From: Rhizobium vallis
GTDB lineage: Bacteria > Pseudomonadota > Alphaproteobacteria > Rhizobiales > Rhizobiaceae
Direction of reading: 5' to 3'
Assembly: GCF_003985155.1 (NCBI RefSeq)
Contig: NZ_ML133686.1
Location: 94,001-158,000 of the forward strand
DNA: 64,000 nucleotides
Part shown: in pieces, positions 54,505-62,891 of the stretch
How positions within the stretch are numbered: position 1 is the stretch's first letter
Layout: each line of letters starts with the position of its first letter
The notes under the pieces: model-generated
Database searches by the model: none
Seen by the model: the letters and a program-made list of their open reading frames with translations, nothing else
Told to the model about the DNA's origin: nothing
Position numbers and translations under genes: made by a program

Positions 54505-55344
54505 ATGTTGAATAGCGCATTCTCTCATCTTCCGGCGCTGGAGCCGGGCAGCGTCTGGCTTGTTGGAGCGGGCCCAGGCGATCCCGGGCTGTTGACGCTG
54601 CTTGCCGCCAAGGGACTGGCCGAGGCCGATGTGATCGTCCATGACGCGCTTGTTAACGAGGAATGCCTGAAGCTCGCGCACCCCGGCGCGGAACTCGAAT
54701 ATGCCGGCAAACGCGGCGGCAAGCCTTCGGCGAAACAGCGCGACATCTCGCTCAGGCTGGTGGAGCTGGCGCGGGCCGGCAAGCGGGTGCTGCGGCTGAA
54801 GGGTGGCGATCCCTTCGTCTTCGGCCGCGGCGGCGAGGAGGCGTTGACGCTGGTCGAGCATAATATTCCCTTCCGCATCGTGCCGGGCATCACCGCCGGC
54901 ATTGGCGGGTTGGCCTATGCCGGCATTCCGGTGACGCATCGCGACATCAACCATGCCGTGACTTTCCTGACCGGCCATGATTCCTCCGGCATCGTGCCCG
55001 ACAGGATCGACTGGGATGCGATCGGTCGGGGCTCGCCTGTCATCGTCATGTACATGGCGATGAAGCATATCGCCGAAATCAGCGCCAATCTCATCGCTGC
55101 CGGCCGGCCGCCGACTGAACCGGTCGCCTTCGTCTGCAATGCCGCCACCGGCCGGCAGCAGGTGCTGGAGACGACGCTTGGCGAAGCGCCTGTTGCCGTC
55201 GCCGCATCCGGGCTCGAACCGCCTGCAGTGGTCGTCGTCGGCGAGGTGGTGCGGCTCAGAGGTTCGCTCGATTGGCTCGGTGCGCTGTCTGGACGGCGCC
55301 TGCAACCCGATCCGTTCGGCCGATCCGGCAAGGTGAGGGCATGA
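54505..55344 (+). CDS. cobA: Uroporphyrinogen-III C-methyltransferase
   Basis: 279 residues, SUMT. It methylates uroporphyrinogen III at C-2 and C-7 to precorrin-2, the branch point to cobalamin (and siroheme). Seen: VWLVGAGPGDPGLLTLLAAKGL at the N-terminus, LKGGDPFVFGRGGEEAL (about 94-110), and PGITAGIGGLAYAGIP. It has no fused CysG-like oxidase part. Stop overlaps cobB (ATGA). The second cob block starts here. Confidence 0.95.
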   Translation: MLNSAFSHLPALEPGSVWLVGAGPGDPGLLTLLAAKGLAEADVIVHDALVNEECLKLAHPGAELEYAGKRGGKPSAKQRDISLRLVELARAGKRVLRLKGGDPFVFGRGGEEALTLVEHNIPFRIVPGITAGIGGLAYAGIPVTHRDINHAVTFLTGHDSSGIVPDRIDWDAIGRGSPVIVMYMAMKHIAEISANLIAAGRPPTEPVAFVCNAATGRQQVLETTLGEAPVAVAASGLEPPAVVVVGEVVRLRGSLDWLGALSGRRLQPDPFGRSGKVRA

Positions 55345-56648
55345 GCGGCCTCCTGATCGCAGCCCCTTCCTCTGGCGCCGGCAAGACGACGGTGACGCTC
55401 GGATTGCTCCGGGCGCTTCGTCGCCGCGGTGTCGCGGTCGCGCCCGGCAAGGCAGGGCCGGATTATATCGATCCCGCCTTCCATGCGGCGGCGAACGGCA
55501 CGCCCTGCCTGAATTTCGATCCCTGGGCGATGCGTCCGGAACTGATCTCGGCCAATGCGGCCCTCCATCGCTCGGGCGATCGCATCCTCGTCATCGAGGC
55601 AATGATGGGGCTTTTCGACGGAGCCGCCGACGGGCGGGGCACGGCGGCCGATCTTGCCGCCCAACTCGGGCTTTCCGTGGTGCTCGTCATCGATGCCTCG
55701 CGCATGTCTCAGTCGGTGGCGCCGCTGGTTGCCGGGTTTGCCGGTTTCCGTGCCGATGTGCGCGTGGCCGGCGTCATCCTCAACAAGGTCGGCAGCGAAC
55801 GGCATGAGGCGATGCTGCGCCAGGCGCTCGAGGCCATCCGTATGCCGGTTATCACAGTCATCGGTAGCGACAAGGCGCTTTCGCTGCCGGAGCGCCATCT
55901 CGGGCTCGTGCAGGCCGGCGAACATGCAACGCTGGAAGAGTTCATCGACCATGCGGCGGATGGCGTTTCGGAGGAATGCAATTTCGAATTCCTGCTGCGC
56001 ATTGCAAGGCAGGGGCTCAACCGGCCGTCGGCCGCCAATATCGACCGGCTGATGCCGCTCGGCGCCCGCATCGCGGTGGCGCGCGACATCGCCTTTGCCT
56101 TTTCCTACGAACATATGCTGCTCGGCTGGCGGCGGCGCGGGGCTGCTATTTCCTTCTTCTCGCCGCTTGCCGACGAACAGCCCGCCGCCGATGCCGATGC
56201 GATCTATCTGCCGGGTGGCTATCCCGAGCTGCATGCCGGGCGGCTGGCAGGGGCGCAGAATTTCCGCGCCGGCATGCTCGATGCGGCAGCGCGGGGCATC
56301 AGGATTTATGGCGAGTGCGGCGGTTACATGGTGCTCGGCGACGGGCTGATCGACGCGGAGGGGCGGCGCCACGAAATGCTCGGGCTGCTGCCTGTCGTCA
56401 CCAGCTATGCCGAGCGAAAGCGTCATCTCGGCTATCGCCGTGTCATGCCGCTCGACGGCGCTTTCTTTGCCCGGACGATGACGGCGCATGAATTCCACTA
56501 TTCCACCGTTGTCTCCGAGGGCGAGGGGAAGCGGCTGTTTGCGACGCAAGATGCGCTCGGGACCGATCTCGGTGCCGCCGGGCTCCGGCGCGATCAGGTG
56601 GCGGGCTCCTACATGCATTTGATCGACCTCGCCGGAGGGGCCGCATGA
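55341..56648 (+). CDS. cobB: Hydrogenobyrinic acid a,c-diamide synthase
   Basis: 435 residues. It amidates hydrogenobyrinate at a and c with glutamine and ATP. An N-terminal P-loop domain (APSSGAGKTTVTLGLLRAL, about residues 8-26) and a GATase domain with the nucleophile Cys in YGECGGYMVLGDGL (about residue 327). DMSRMSQSVAPLVAGF-like text (seen IDASRMSQSVAPL) is the second conserved part. Starts within cobA (ATGA) and ends within cobC (ATGA). Confidence 0.94.
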   Translation: MSGLLIAAPSSGAGKTTVTLGLLRALRRRGVAVAPGKAGPDYIDPAFHAAANGTPCLNFDPWAMRPELISANAALHRSGDRILVIEAMMGLFDGAADGRGTAADLAAQLGLSVVLVIDASRMSQSVAPLVAGFAGFRADVRVAGVILNKVGSERHEAMLRQALEAIRMPVITVIGSDKALSLPERHLGLVQAGEHATLEEFIDHAADGVSEECNFEFLLRIARQGLNRPSAANIDRLMPLGARIAVARDIAFAFSYEHMLLGWRRRGAAISFFSPLADEQPAADADAIYLPGGYPELHAGRLAGAQNFRAGMLDAAARGIRIYGECGGYMVLGDGLIDAEGRRHEMLGLLPVVTSYAERKRHLGYRRVMPLDGAFFARTMTAHEFHYSTVVSEGEGKRLFATQDALGTDLGAAGLRRDQVAGSYMHLIDLAGGAA

Positions 56649-57688
56649 GCGCACCGATCGCCCATGGCGGCGGCATCACCGCCGCTGCGGCTGCTTTCGG
56701 CGGCAAGCCGGAGGACTGGCTCGATCTTTCCACGGGCATCAATCCGTGCCCCGTCGACCTGCCCGAGATCCCGGCAAGGGCTTGGCACCGCCTGCCGGAC
56801 AGGCATCTCATGGATGAGGCAAGGGTAGCTGCGCGGAATCACTATGGCAGCGGTGAAATCCTGCCGCTGCCGGTGCCTGGCACGCAATCGGTGATTCAGC
56901 TTCTGCCGCGGCTGGTTCGGCAGGGAAGCAAAGTCGTCGTGACGGACGACAGGGTCGCCGTGACGGACAACAGGGTTGCCGTGGTATCTCCGACCTATGG
57001 GGAATATGCGCGGGCTTTCGCCTCGGCCGGTTTTGTCGTCGATGCGGTGGGTGATATCGCCGCGATCGGAGCCGAGCATCGGCTTGCGGTCGTGGTCAAT
57101 CCGAACAATCCCGATGGGCGCGCTTGGCCGGCTGACGTGCTGCTCGGCCTTCACGACAGGATGAAGGCCGCAAACGGGTTTCTCGTTGTCGACGAGGCCT
57201 TCGGCGATACCGATCCGACGCTGAGTCTCGCAGCGCGCGCGCACGAACTTTCCAACCTGGTGATCTTCCGTTCCTTCGGCAAGTTCTTCGGACTTGCCGG
57301 GCTGCGGCTCGGCTTCGTGATTGCGCGTGACGATATTCTCGCGTGCTTCGAGGATTGGCTCGGCCCCTGGGCGGTCTCCGGTCCGGCACAGTCATTGGCT
57401 GCTTCGCTGCTTCGTTCGGACGTTTCCGCGATCCGCAGCCGTATCGATGAGCGTTGCGCCGGCCTGCATGGCGCACTGGCGGCCGCCGGATTGCGGACGG
57501 CAGGGGGAACGGCGCTTTTCAGCCTTGTCGCCGATGCGAGAGCCGGCGATATTTACACGCATCTCTGCCGCCATCATATTCTCGTCCGCAAGTTCGACTA
57601 TGCGCCGGATTGGCTGCGTTTCGGGCTTGCTCCCGATCCGGCGGCCGACAGGCGGCTTGGTGAAGCCCTTCAGAGATTTGAGCGATGA
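56645..57688 (+). CDS. cobC: L-threonine-O-3-phosphate decarboxylase
   Basis: 347 residues, PLP-dependent aminotransferase fold. It makes the aminopropanol phosphate arm of cobalamin (CobC, named CobD in enterics). AHGGGITAAAAAFGG and LSTGINPCPVDLP at the N-terminus, NPNNPDGRAW, and the PLP lysine in SFGKFFGLAGLRLGF (about residue 214). A 21-base tandem repeat at 56939-56980 adds VTDDRVA before VTDNRVA. Overlaps cobB and cobD by ATGA at both ends. Confidence 0.92.
   Translation: MSAPIAHGGGITAAAAAFGGKPEDWLDLSTGINPCPVDLPEIPARAWHRLPDRHLMDEARVAARNHYGSGEILPLPVPGTQSVIQLLPRLVRQGSKVVVTDDRVAVTDNRVAVVSPTYGEYARAFASAGFVVDAVGDIAAIGAEHRLAVVVNPNNPDGRAWPADVLLGLHDRMKAANGFLVVDEAFGDTDPTLSLAARAHELSNLVIFRSFGKFFGLAGLRLGFVIARDDILACFEDWLGPWAVSGPAQSLAASLLRSDVSAIRSRIDERCAGLHGALAAAGLRTAGGTALFSLVADARAGDIYTHLCRHHILVRKFDYAPDWLRFGLAPDPAADRRLGEALQRFER
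56939..56980 (+). repeat. 21-base tandem duplication inside cobC
   Basis: Two copies of a 21-base unit differing at two positions, at 56939-56959 and 56960-56980, coding for VTDDRVA and VTDNRVA. It keeps the frame and lies before VVSPTYGEY, an edge strand of the fold. Confidence 0.8.
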
Positions 57689-58665
57689 CGATCGACGAAA
57701 ACCTTCTCGTGCTGCTTCTGGCGCTGCTGCTCGACCGGATCGTCGGCGATCCGCAATGGCTGTGGTCGCAGCTGCCGCATCCGGTCGCCATCTTCGGCGA
57801 GGCGATCTCCTTTGCCGACCGAAAGCTCAACAATGCGAGCCTGAAGGCGGCTCGGCGCCGGATGAACGGTGTTGGCGCCATTCTGGCGCTGCTTCTGTTG
57901 GCCGTCGTCGCAGGCATCGTGTTCAACCGCTTCTTCGCGTTCTTCGGCCCCATCGGCATCGTGCTCGAAACCGGGCTCGTGGCGATTTTCCTGGCGCAGA
58001 AAAGCCTTGCCGATCACGTCCTGGCCGTTGCCGCCGCCCTTCGCGACGAGGGGATTGCCGGCGGTCGGGCCGCCGTCTCCCGCATCGTCGGGCGCGATCC
58101 CGAGACACTGGACGAGCCGGCCGTCTGCCGGGCGGCGATCGAAAGCCTTGCGGAGAATTTCTCCGACGGCGTCGTGGCGCCGGCACTCTGGTATGCGGTG
58201 TTCGGCCTGCCGGGGCTGCTTGCCTACAAGATGCTGAACACGGCCGATTCGATGATCGGCCACAAATCGGAAAAATACATCGATTTCGGCTGGGCTTCGG
58301 CCCGGCTCGACGATCTCGCCAACTGGCCGGCCGCCCGGCTTTCGATCCTGCTGATCGCCGCCGGCGCCTGGCTTCGGCGGGGCACGAGCGCCTGCCGCGA
58401 GGCGATCCGCGTGGCGATGCGCGACGGCGGCCTGCACCGCTCGCCCAATTCCGGCCGGCCGGAAGCGGCAATGGCCGGGGCGCTCAACGTCCAGCTCGCC
58501 GGCCCGCGCATCTATGGCGGCGTCGTCGTGGCGGAGCCGATGATCAACAATGCCGGCCGCGACGTTGCGACATCGCGCGACATCGAGGACGGAATATCGG
58601 TGTTTCATGCGAGCTGCATGGTGCTCGCCGGCCTGACGTTCGGGTTGTTTTTGTGTTTCTTGTAG
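57685..58665 (+). CDS. cobD: Adenosylcobinamide-phosphate synthase
   Basis: 326 residues, CobD/CbiB integral membrane protein. It joins the aminopropanol phosphate to adenosylcobyric acid. Seen: LLALLLDRIVGDPQWLW at the N-terminus, GRDPETLDEPAVCRAAIESL and EKYIDFGWASARLDDLANW, and the late NSGRPEAAMAGAL. Hydrophobic spans at both ends. Overlaps cobC by ATGA. A palindromic element follows 16 bases after its stop. Confidence 0.94.
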   Translation: MTIDENLLVLLLALLLDRIVGDPQWLWSQLPHPVAIFGEAISFADRKLNNASLKAARRRMNGVGAILALLLLAVVAGIVFNRFFAFFGPIGIVLETGLVAIFLAQKSLADHVLAVAAALRDEGIAGGRAAVSRIVGRDPETLDEPAVCRAAIESLAENFSDGVVAPALWYAVFGLPGLLAYKMLNTADSMIGHKSEKYIDFGWASARLDDLANWPAARLSILLIAAGAWLRRGTSACREAIRVAMRDGGLHRSPNSGRPEAAMAGALNVQLAGPRIYGGVVVAEPMINNAGRDVATSRDIEDGISVFHASCMVLAGLTFGLFLCFL

Positions 58666-58681
58666 GGTGTGCCGTGGGGTT

Positions 58682-58857
58682 ACCCCCCTCTGCCCTGCCG
58701 GGCATCTCCCCCACAAGGAGGGAGATCGGCTGGGCGCGATGGTTTCCCCAAACAACTGCCGCATAAGTGCTCCGATACGGTAGAGAGGAAACGATGGTCG
58801 AACCTCTTGCCGATCTCCCCACCTGTGGGGGAGATGCCCGGCAGGGCAGAGGGGGGT
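58682..58857. repeat. Palindromic element with 49-base terminal inverted repeats
   Basis: 176 bases with nearly perfect terminal inverted repeats: ACCCCCCTCTGCCCTGCCG begins at 58682 and the inverted copy ends at 58857. Each arm is about 49 bases (58682-58730 and 58809-58857) and runs to GAGATCGGC. A short unrelated middle of about 78 bases has no reading frame of note. No transposase is encoded, so it is a miniature non-autonomous element or a fixed repeat family. The rest of the gap 58666-58945 holds no gene. Confidence 0.82.
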
Positions 58858-58945
58858 GTCACACGGTACAGTCCTGCCTGTGGACACGCCGCACTCAAAC
58901 GTTTATGCGAAGCGCCTCATATCCAATCATACCGGAAGCAGAGCG

Positions 58946-59146
58946 ATGACAGTTCAGGTTGAATTACCGTGCCCGAAGTGCAAGAGCACCAAGATGAGGT
59001 TCGAGCGGGAAGAGATCCGGGAGACCGACATCATCACCTGTGCCGCCTGCGGGCATAATCTCGGTACGATGGCGTCGATCCGCGAGAAGATGAACAAGGC
59101 CTATCAGCAGCTCAAGCAGCCTTCGGCGGCGCGCAAGCTTCAGTGA
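58946..59146 (+). CDS. Small zinc-ribbon protein
   Basis: 66 residues from ATG 58946 (MTVQVELPCPKC). Two Cys pairs, CPKC and CAAC, 25 residues or so apart form a zinc ribbon, followed by a basic Gln-rich helix. No function known. It has a weak ribosome site (gaagcagagcg). Expression is likely but not shown. Confidence 0.7.
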   Translation: MTVQVELPCPKCKSTKMRFEREEIRETDIITCAACGHNLGTMASIREKMNKAYQQLKQPSAARKLQ

Positions 59147-59291
59147 GCAAGCTGCTGTTTGCTGCTTACTTCCGCTTTGGCCTGTTAGAATTGTGATTAC
59201 CATTCGGGTTAAAGCTATATAATCAGTATTGCCGTAGTCTCTCTATCGTGAGGGTGCAGTTAAAACTGCGCGAGTGCGAAGAGGGGTTATC

Positions 59292-59720
59292 ATGAAGACG
59301 ATTTGGGCGGCCGCGGCCGCAAGTTTATTGCTGCAGTTTTCTCCGGTTGCCGCTGAGGCAGCAAGCCTGGTTGCCAATATCAGCATCGGCAGGCAGACGA
59401 TGACCGTCACCGAGAACGGTTGGGTGAAGTATCGCTGGAAGGTTTCGACCGCGCGAAACGGCTATGTCACGCCGACCGGTTCATGGAGCGCTAAGTGGCT
59501 GTCGCGCGATCACCGTTCGCGGAAATACGACAATGCACCCATGCCCTATGCGGTTTTCTTCAACGGCGGTTATGCCGTTCACGCCACCTACGACCTGAAG
59601 CGCCTGGGCACGCCCGCCTCGCATGGCTGCGTCCGCCTGCATCCCGATAACGCGGCGCAGTTCTTCTCGCTGGCGCGGCAGGCCGGCCTTGCCAATACCC
59701 GCGTTGTCATTACGCGGTAA
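59292..59720 (+). CDS. L,D-transpeptidase (YkuD domain)
   Basis: 142 residues from ATG 59292. A signal peptide (about 24 residues, ending AEAAS) and a YkuD domain with the motif HGCVRLHPDNA (about residues 113-123), in which the Cys is the nucleophile and the His before it is catalytic. It makes 3-3 cross-links in peptidoglycan or attaches proteins to it. Its end overlaps the convergent fnrN stop by 11 bases. Confidence 0.9.
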   Translation: MKTIWAAAAASLLLQFSPVAAEAASLVANISIGRQTMTVTENGWVKYRWKVSTARNGYVTPTGSWSAKWLSRDHRSRKYDNAPMPYAVFFNGGYAVHATYDLKRLGTPASHGCVRLHPDNAAQFFSLARQAGLANTRVVITR

Positions 59721-60429
59721 TCCTCTCCAGCTCATCCATATCGGGAACGATGATGTGTCTGGAGTTCTCGATCAGGATGACGCCCTGCTTGCGGAATTTG
59801 GTCATCTGACGGCTGACGGTTTCGATCGTCAGCCCGAGGAAATCGGCGATCTCGGCGCGCGATAACGGCAGGTCGAAGGCGGTGCACGTTGCCGTCTGCG
59901 GCTCTGCGTGGGTGGCGATGAGATGGAGCAGGCTTGCGACCTTCTCTTCCGCCGTGCGCCGGCCGAGCGTCAGCATCCATTCGCGCGCGGCATCCAGTTC
60001 CCTCAGAGCCTGGTCGTGCAGGCTGCGCTGCAGTTCCGGCGTCTCCGATATCATGCGGTCGAGCAGGTTGCGGGGGAAGACGCAGATTTCGGCATCGGTC
60101 GCAGCCTCGGCCGACAGCGCGCTTTCGCGCACGAAGGGCCTGCCGACGAAATCGGGGGCGAATTGCAGGCCGACGATCTGCTGGCGTCCATCCGGCATCA
60201 CCTTGCAGAGCTTCACCACGCCGCGCATGATGTTCGAATAGAAAGAGCTTTCCGACCCCTGAGCGATGATCTCGCAGCCGGCATCGACCTTGCGGCGTAG
60301 CGAGTGGCGGTTAAGTTCCTTCAACTGGTCGTTCGACAAGGCGCCGCAGACGACGCCGTGCCGCGCCTGGCAGGAACGGCAGGCGAGGGGAACGACGGCC
60401 TCGAAAACCTCACTGCTTGCGACATCCAT
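59710..60429 (-). CDS. fnrN: FNR-type oxygen-sensing regulator FnrN
   Basis: 239 residues from ATG 60429 (AAGGA 7 bases upstream); in-frame ATGs at 60447 and 60477 could lengthen it. N-terminal Cys cluster CRSCQARHGVVC (about residues 17-28) plus a further Cys (KLCKV) suit a 4Fe-4S sensor. A cyclic-nucleotide-binding-like domain follows and then an FNR HTH (SRAEIADFLGLTIETVSRQM), with the E..SR residues that read TTGAT. It should switch on microaerobic genes, including symbiotic respiration. Two anaeroboxes lie upstream, so it is autoregulated. Confidence 0.92.
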   Translation of the reverse strand: MDVASSEVFEAVVPLACRSCQARHGVVCGALSNDQLKELNRHSLRRKVDAGCEIIAQGSESSFYSNIMRGVVKLCKVMPDGRQQIVGLQFAPDFVGRPFVRESALSAEAATDAEICVFPRNLLDRMISETPELQRSLHDQALRELDAAREWMLTLGRRTAEEKVASLLHLIATHAEPQTATCTAFDLPLSRAEIADFLGLTIETVSRQMTKFRKQGVILIENSRHIIVPDMDELERITA

Positions 60430-60506
60430 GTCCTGTTCCTTCAACATGCCGGAGGCTTGCCCGACCGATTGCGCCACAATCGCAGTTGCCGCGATTCCGG
60501 CGCGGC

Positions 60507-60520
60507 TTGATGATTATCAA
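60507..60520. promoter_or_regulatory. FNR/FixK anaerobox, proximal to fnrN
   Basis: Perfect TTGAT GATT ATCAA. It lies about 80 bases upstream of the fnrN start. Established knowledge: R. leguminosarum fnrN is autoregulated through two anaeroboxes, with the promoter-proximal one repressing. Confidence 0.92.
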
Positions 60521-60537
60521 ATGGCCGGGATGACGAT

Positions 60538-60551
60538 TTGATTCAGATCAA
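60538..60551. promoter_or_regulatory. FNR/FixK anaerobox, distal to fnrN
   Basis: Perfect TTGAT TCAG ATCAA, 31 bases (centre to centre) beyond the proximal box. In the published R. leguminosarum system the distal box is the activating site. It could also act on the rightward acpXL side, whose start is 253 bases away. The rest of 60430-60803 shows no gene. Confidence 0.92.
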
Positions 60552-60803
60552 AGTTCACCAATGTTCGCGGCGCTCCCGCTGCGCGGCGGCATTCGCCGGC
60601 TTGATTCGGGCAGCTCTTCACCTCGGCGGCGGAACGCTCCCTCGGTCTCGGCGCCCGTGCCGCGCTTCCCAAAGGCCGGTTTCGATTGCTGTTTAGGCAA
60701 CACCTCATTGCCAAATTGCCGCAACGCCGGGACGAAAGCATTGGCTTTTGAAATGGATTTGCCTATGAGGGGGTTTAAATCGTCATTTCATGAGGTACAG
60801 CGC

Positions 60804-61082
60804 GTGACCGCTACATTCGATAAAGTTGCCGACATTATTGCAGAAACCAGCGAGATCGATCGCGCCACGATCACGCCGGAAAGCCATACGATCGACGACC
60901 TCGGTATCGACAGCCTCGATTTCCTCGACATCGTCTTTGCGATCGACAAGGAATTCGGCATCAAGATCCCGCTCGAAAAGTGGACGCAGGAAGTCAACGA
61001 GGGCAAGGTTTCCACCGAAGAATATTTCGTGCTGAAGAACCTCTGCGCCAAGATCGACGAGCTCAAAGCAGCCAAGGCCTGA
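60804..61082 (+). CDS. acpXL: Long-chain acyl carrier protein AcpXL
   Basis: 92 residues from a GTG at 60804 (GAGG upstream; the known AcpXL N-terminus [11 protein letters not shown] fits this start). The phosphopantetheine Ser is in [12 protein letters not shown] (about residue 37). AcpXL carries the 27-hydroxyoctacosanoate chain that is put on lipid A of Rhizobium. It heads the very-long-chain fatty acid operon. 113 bases separate it from fabZXL. Confidence 0.93.
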
Positions 61083-61195
61083 AGCGACACCATCGTCTTT
61101 TTTTCACGCCCTGCCGCCGTTGATATGGCGGCCGGGCGATTTTGTTCCTAAGTAGGCCTTCCCAGGGCTTTTGCGCGTTGGGCCGGAGGATCCGA

Positions 61196-61678
61196 ATGCT
61201 GCTGGAATATTTCCAGATGATTGACCGCGTTGAAGCGGTAGACCTGAAGAAGGGCGTGCTTTCGGCTCGATCCGTCGTGCCGGCCAAAAGCCCTGTCTTC
61301 GAAGGCCATTTTCCCGGCATGCCGCTCGTTCCCGGCGTGCTGCTGATCGAGACCATGGCGCAGGCTTCCGGCATGCTGGTGCTTGCCGTCACCGATTTTG
61401 CCGCCATGCCTTTCCTGATGTCGGTCGACGGCGCCAAGATGCGCACCTTCGTCGAGCCGGAAGCCGTGCTCGATATCGAGGCGGTGCTGGAGCACGACGG
61501 TTCGGGTTTCGCCGTCACCAAGGCCAGAATCACCAGCGGCGGCAAGAAGGTTTGCGATGCGCAGCTTAAACTGCGCACCATGCCCTTCAGCGAGGTTCCG
61601 CTTGGCGATATCGTGAAAAAACGCGCCAGCGAGATCGGGCTTCTCGAAGCGATCGCGGCGCAGGGAGTGGTTGGATGA
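61196..61678 (+). CDS. fabZXL: 3-hydroxyacyl-ACP dehydratase of the AcpXL system
   Basis: 160 residues from ATG 61196 (GGAGGA 5 bases upstream). FabZ-type hot-dog fold: FEGHFPGMPLVPGVLLIETM (about residues 35-54) holds the catalytic His. AAMPFLMSVDGAKMRTFVEP is also family-like. It removes water from 3-hydroxyacyl-AcpXL in chain elongation. Stop overlaps the next gene (ATGA). Confidence 0.9.
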   Translation: MLLEYFQMIDRVEAVDLKKGVLSARSVVPAKSPVFEGHFPGMPLVPGVLLIETMAQASGMLVLAVTDFAAMPFLMSVDGAKMRTFVEPEAVLDIEAVLEHDGSGFAVTKARITSGGKKVCDAQLKLRTMPFSEVPLGDIVKKRASEIGLLEAIAAQGVVG

Positions 61679-62880
61679 GCAAGGCTGCAAACGACGTCGT
61701 CATCTCGGGCGTCGGCATCGTCACCTGTCAGGGCGTCGGCAAGGATGCGCATATCGCGCTGCTTTCGGCCGAAAGCACGCCGAAGGCGATCGTCGAGACC
61801 GAGAAATTCAAACCCTATCCGGTGCATCCGCTGCCTGAGATCGACTGGTCGCAGCAGATCGCCAAGCGTGGCGACCAGCGGCAGATGGAAAACTGGCAGC
61901 GCATCGGCGTTTTCGCCGCCGGACTGGCGCTCGACGATGCCGGCTTCAAGGACGATATCGAAGCCTGCGGCACGATGGACATGATCGTGGCGGCCGGCGG
62001 CGGCGAGCGTGACATCAACGTCGATACGCTGATCGTCGACGAGGCGCTGAAGCGCAACGACCGCGAACTGCTGTTGAACGAGAAGCTGACGACGGAGCTG
62101 CGTCCGACGCTGTTCCTCGCCCAGCTCTCCAACCTGCTCGCCGGCAATATCTCGATCGTGCATAAGGTCACCGGCTCTTCGCGCACCTTCATGGGCGAGG
62201 AGGCGGCCGGCATCTCGGCCGTCGAGACTGCCTTCTGGCGCATCAAGTCGGGCGAATCCTCGCATGCGCTGGTTGGCGGCGCCTTTGCGGCCGAGCGTCC
62301 CGACATGATCCTGCTTACCGAGGCGATCGGCGCCCATGCGCGTGGCGGCTGGGTGCCGCTCTGGTCGCGCAGGCCGAGCGACGGCGGCGGCATGATCACC
62401 GGTTCGGCCGGCGCCTTCCTGGTGCTGGAATCGCGCAAGCATGCGGAAGCCCGCGGCGCCCATATCTATGCCGTCATCGACGCGGTCGAAGGCGACCGCG
62501 GCAACCGCAATGCCGGCAATCTCGAAGTGCGGCTGGAGCGGCTTCTGGCGCCGGCCGCCGGGCTTGCCGCTGAAAGCACGGCGATCTTTTCCGGCTCGAC
62601 CGGCATGCACGACCTTGCCGCCCGAGAGCGGGCGGTGCTCGAACATCAATTGCCTGACGTTGCGATCCGCGGTTTCGGCGGTGTTGCCGGCCATACGATC
62701 GAGACGCAGTTCACGCTCGGTCTGGCGCTCGCAGCCCTTGCCATCGACGGCAAGGCCAAGGTTCCGCCCTTCGATGCCGCCCATGAGGCGCCGATGCGGG
62801 CAGGGACGACGGCCGCTGTGGTGACCACGGTCGGACACCAGCGCGGCGAGGGCGTCGCCGTTCTTTCCGCAGATGCGTGA
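61675..62880 (+). CDS. fabF2XL: Beta-ketoacyl-ACP synthase-like protein without catalytic Cys
   Basis: 401 residues of ketosynthase fold: VVISGVGIVTCQGVGKD at the N-terminus and the GHTIETQFTLGL end segment. At the site where active ketosynthases have T-A-C-A it reads VTGSSRTFMGEEAAG (about residues 163-177), so the nucleophile Cys is absent. The first catalytic His motif (NAHGTST in the next gene) is also not found. It may act as a partner or length-control subunit of the next ketosynthase. The symbol follows the published order acpXL-fabZXL-fabF2XL-fabF1XL and is less certain. Confidence 0.8.
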   Translation: MSKAANDVVISGVGIVTCQGVGKDAHIALLSAESTPKAIVETEKFKPYPVHPLPEIDWSQQIAKRGDQRQMENWQRIGVFAAGLALDDAGFKDDIEACGTMDMIVAAGGGERDINVDTLIVDEALKRNDRELLLNEKLTTELRPTLFLAQLSNLLAGNISIVHKVTGSSRTFMGEEAAGISAVETAFWRIKSGESSHALVGGAFAAERPDMILLTEAIGAHARGGWVPLWSRRPSDGGGMITGSAGAFLVLESRKHAEARGAHIYAVIDAVEGDRGNRNAGNLEVRLERLLAPAAGLAAESTAIFSGSTGMHDLAARERAVLEHQLPDVAIRGFGGVAGHTIETQFTLGLALAALAIDGKAKVPPFDAAHEAPMRAGTTAAVVTTVGHQRGEGVAVLSADA

Positions 62881-62891
62881 GGAGTAAGGAC

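Noticed and set aside
54915..56654. 579-codon - strand frame opposite cobA and cobB
   Set aside because: Both + strand genes are clearly real with catalytic motifs; the antisense product is a compositional shadow.
61063..62838. 591-codon - strand frame opposite fabZXL and the ketosynthase-like gene
   Set aside because: The + strand frames match known acpXL-operon genes and are coupled by ATGA; no independent support for the antisense frame.
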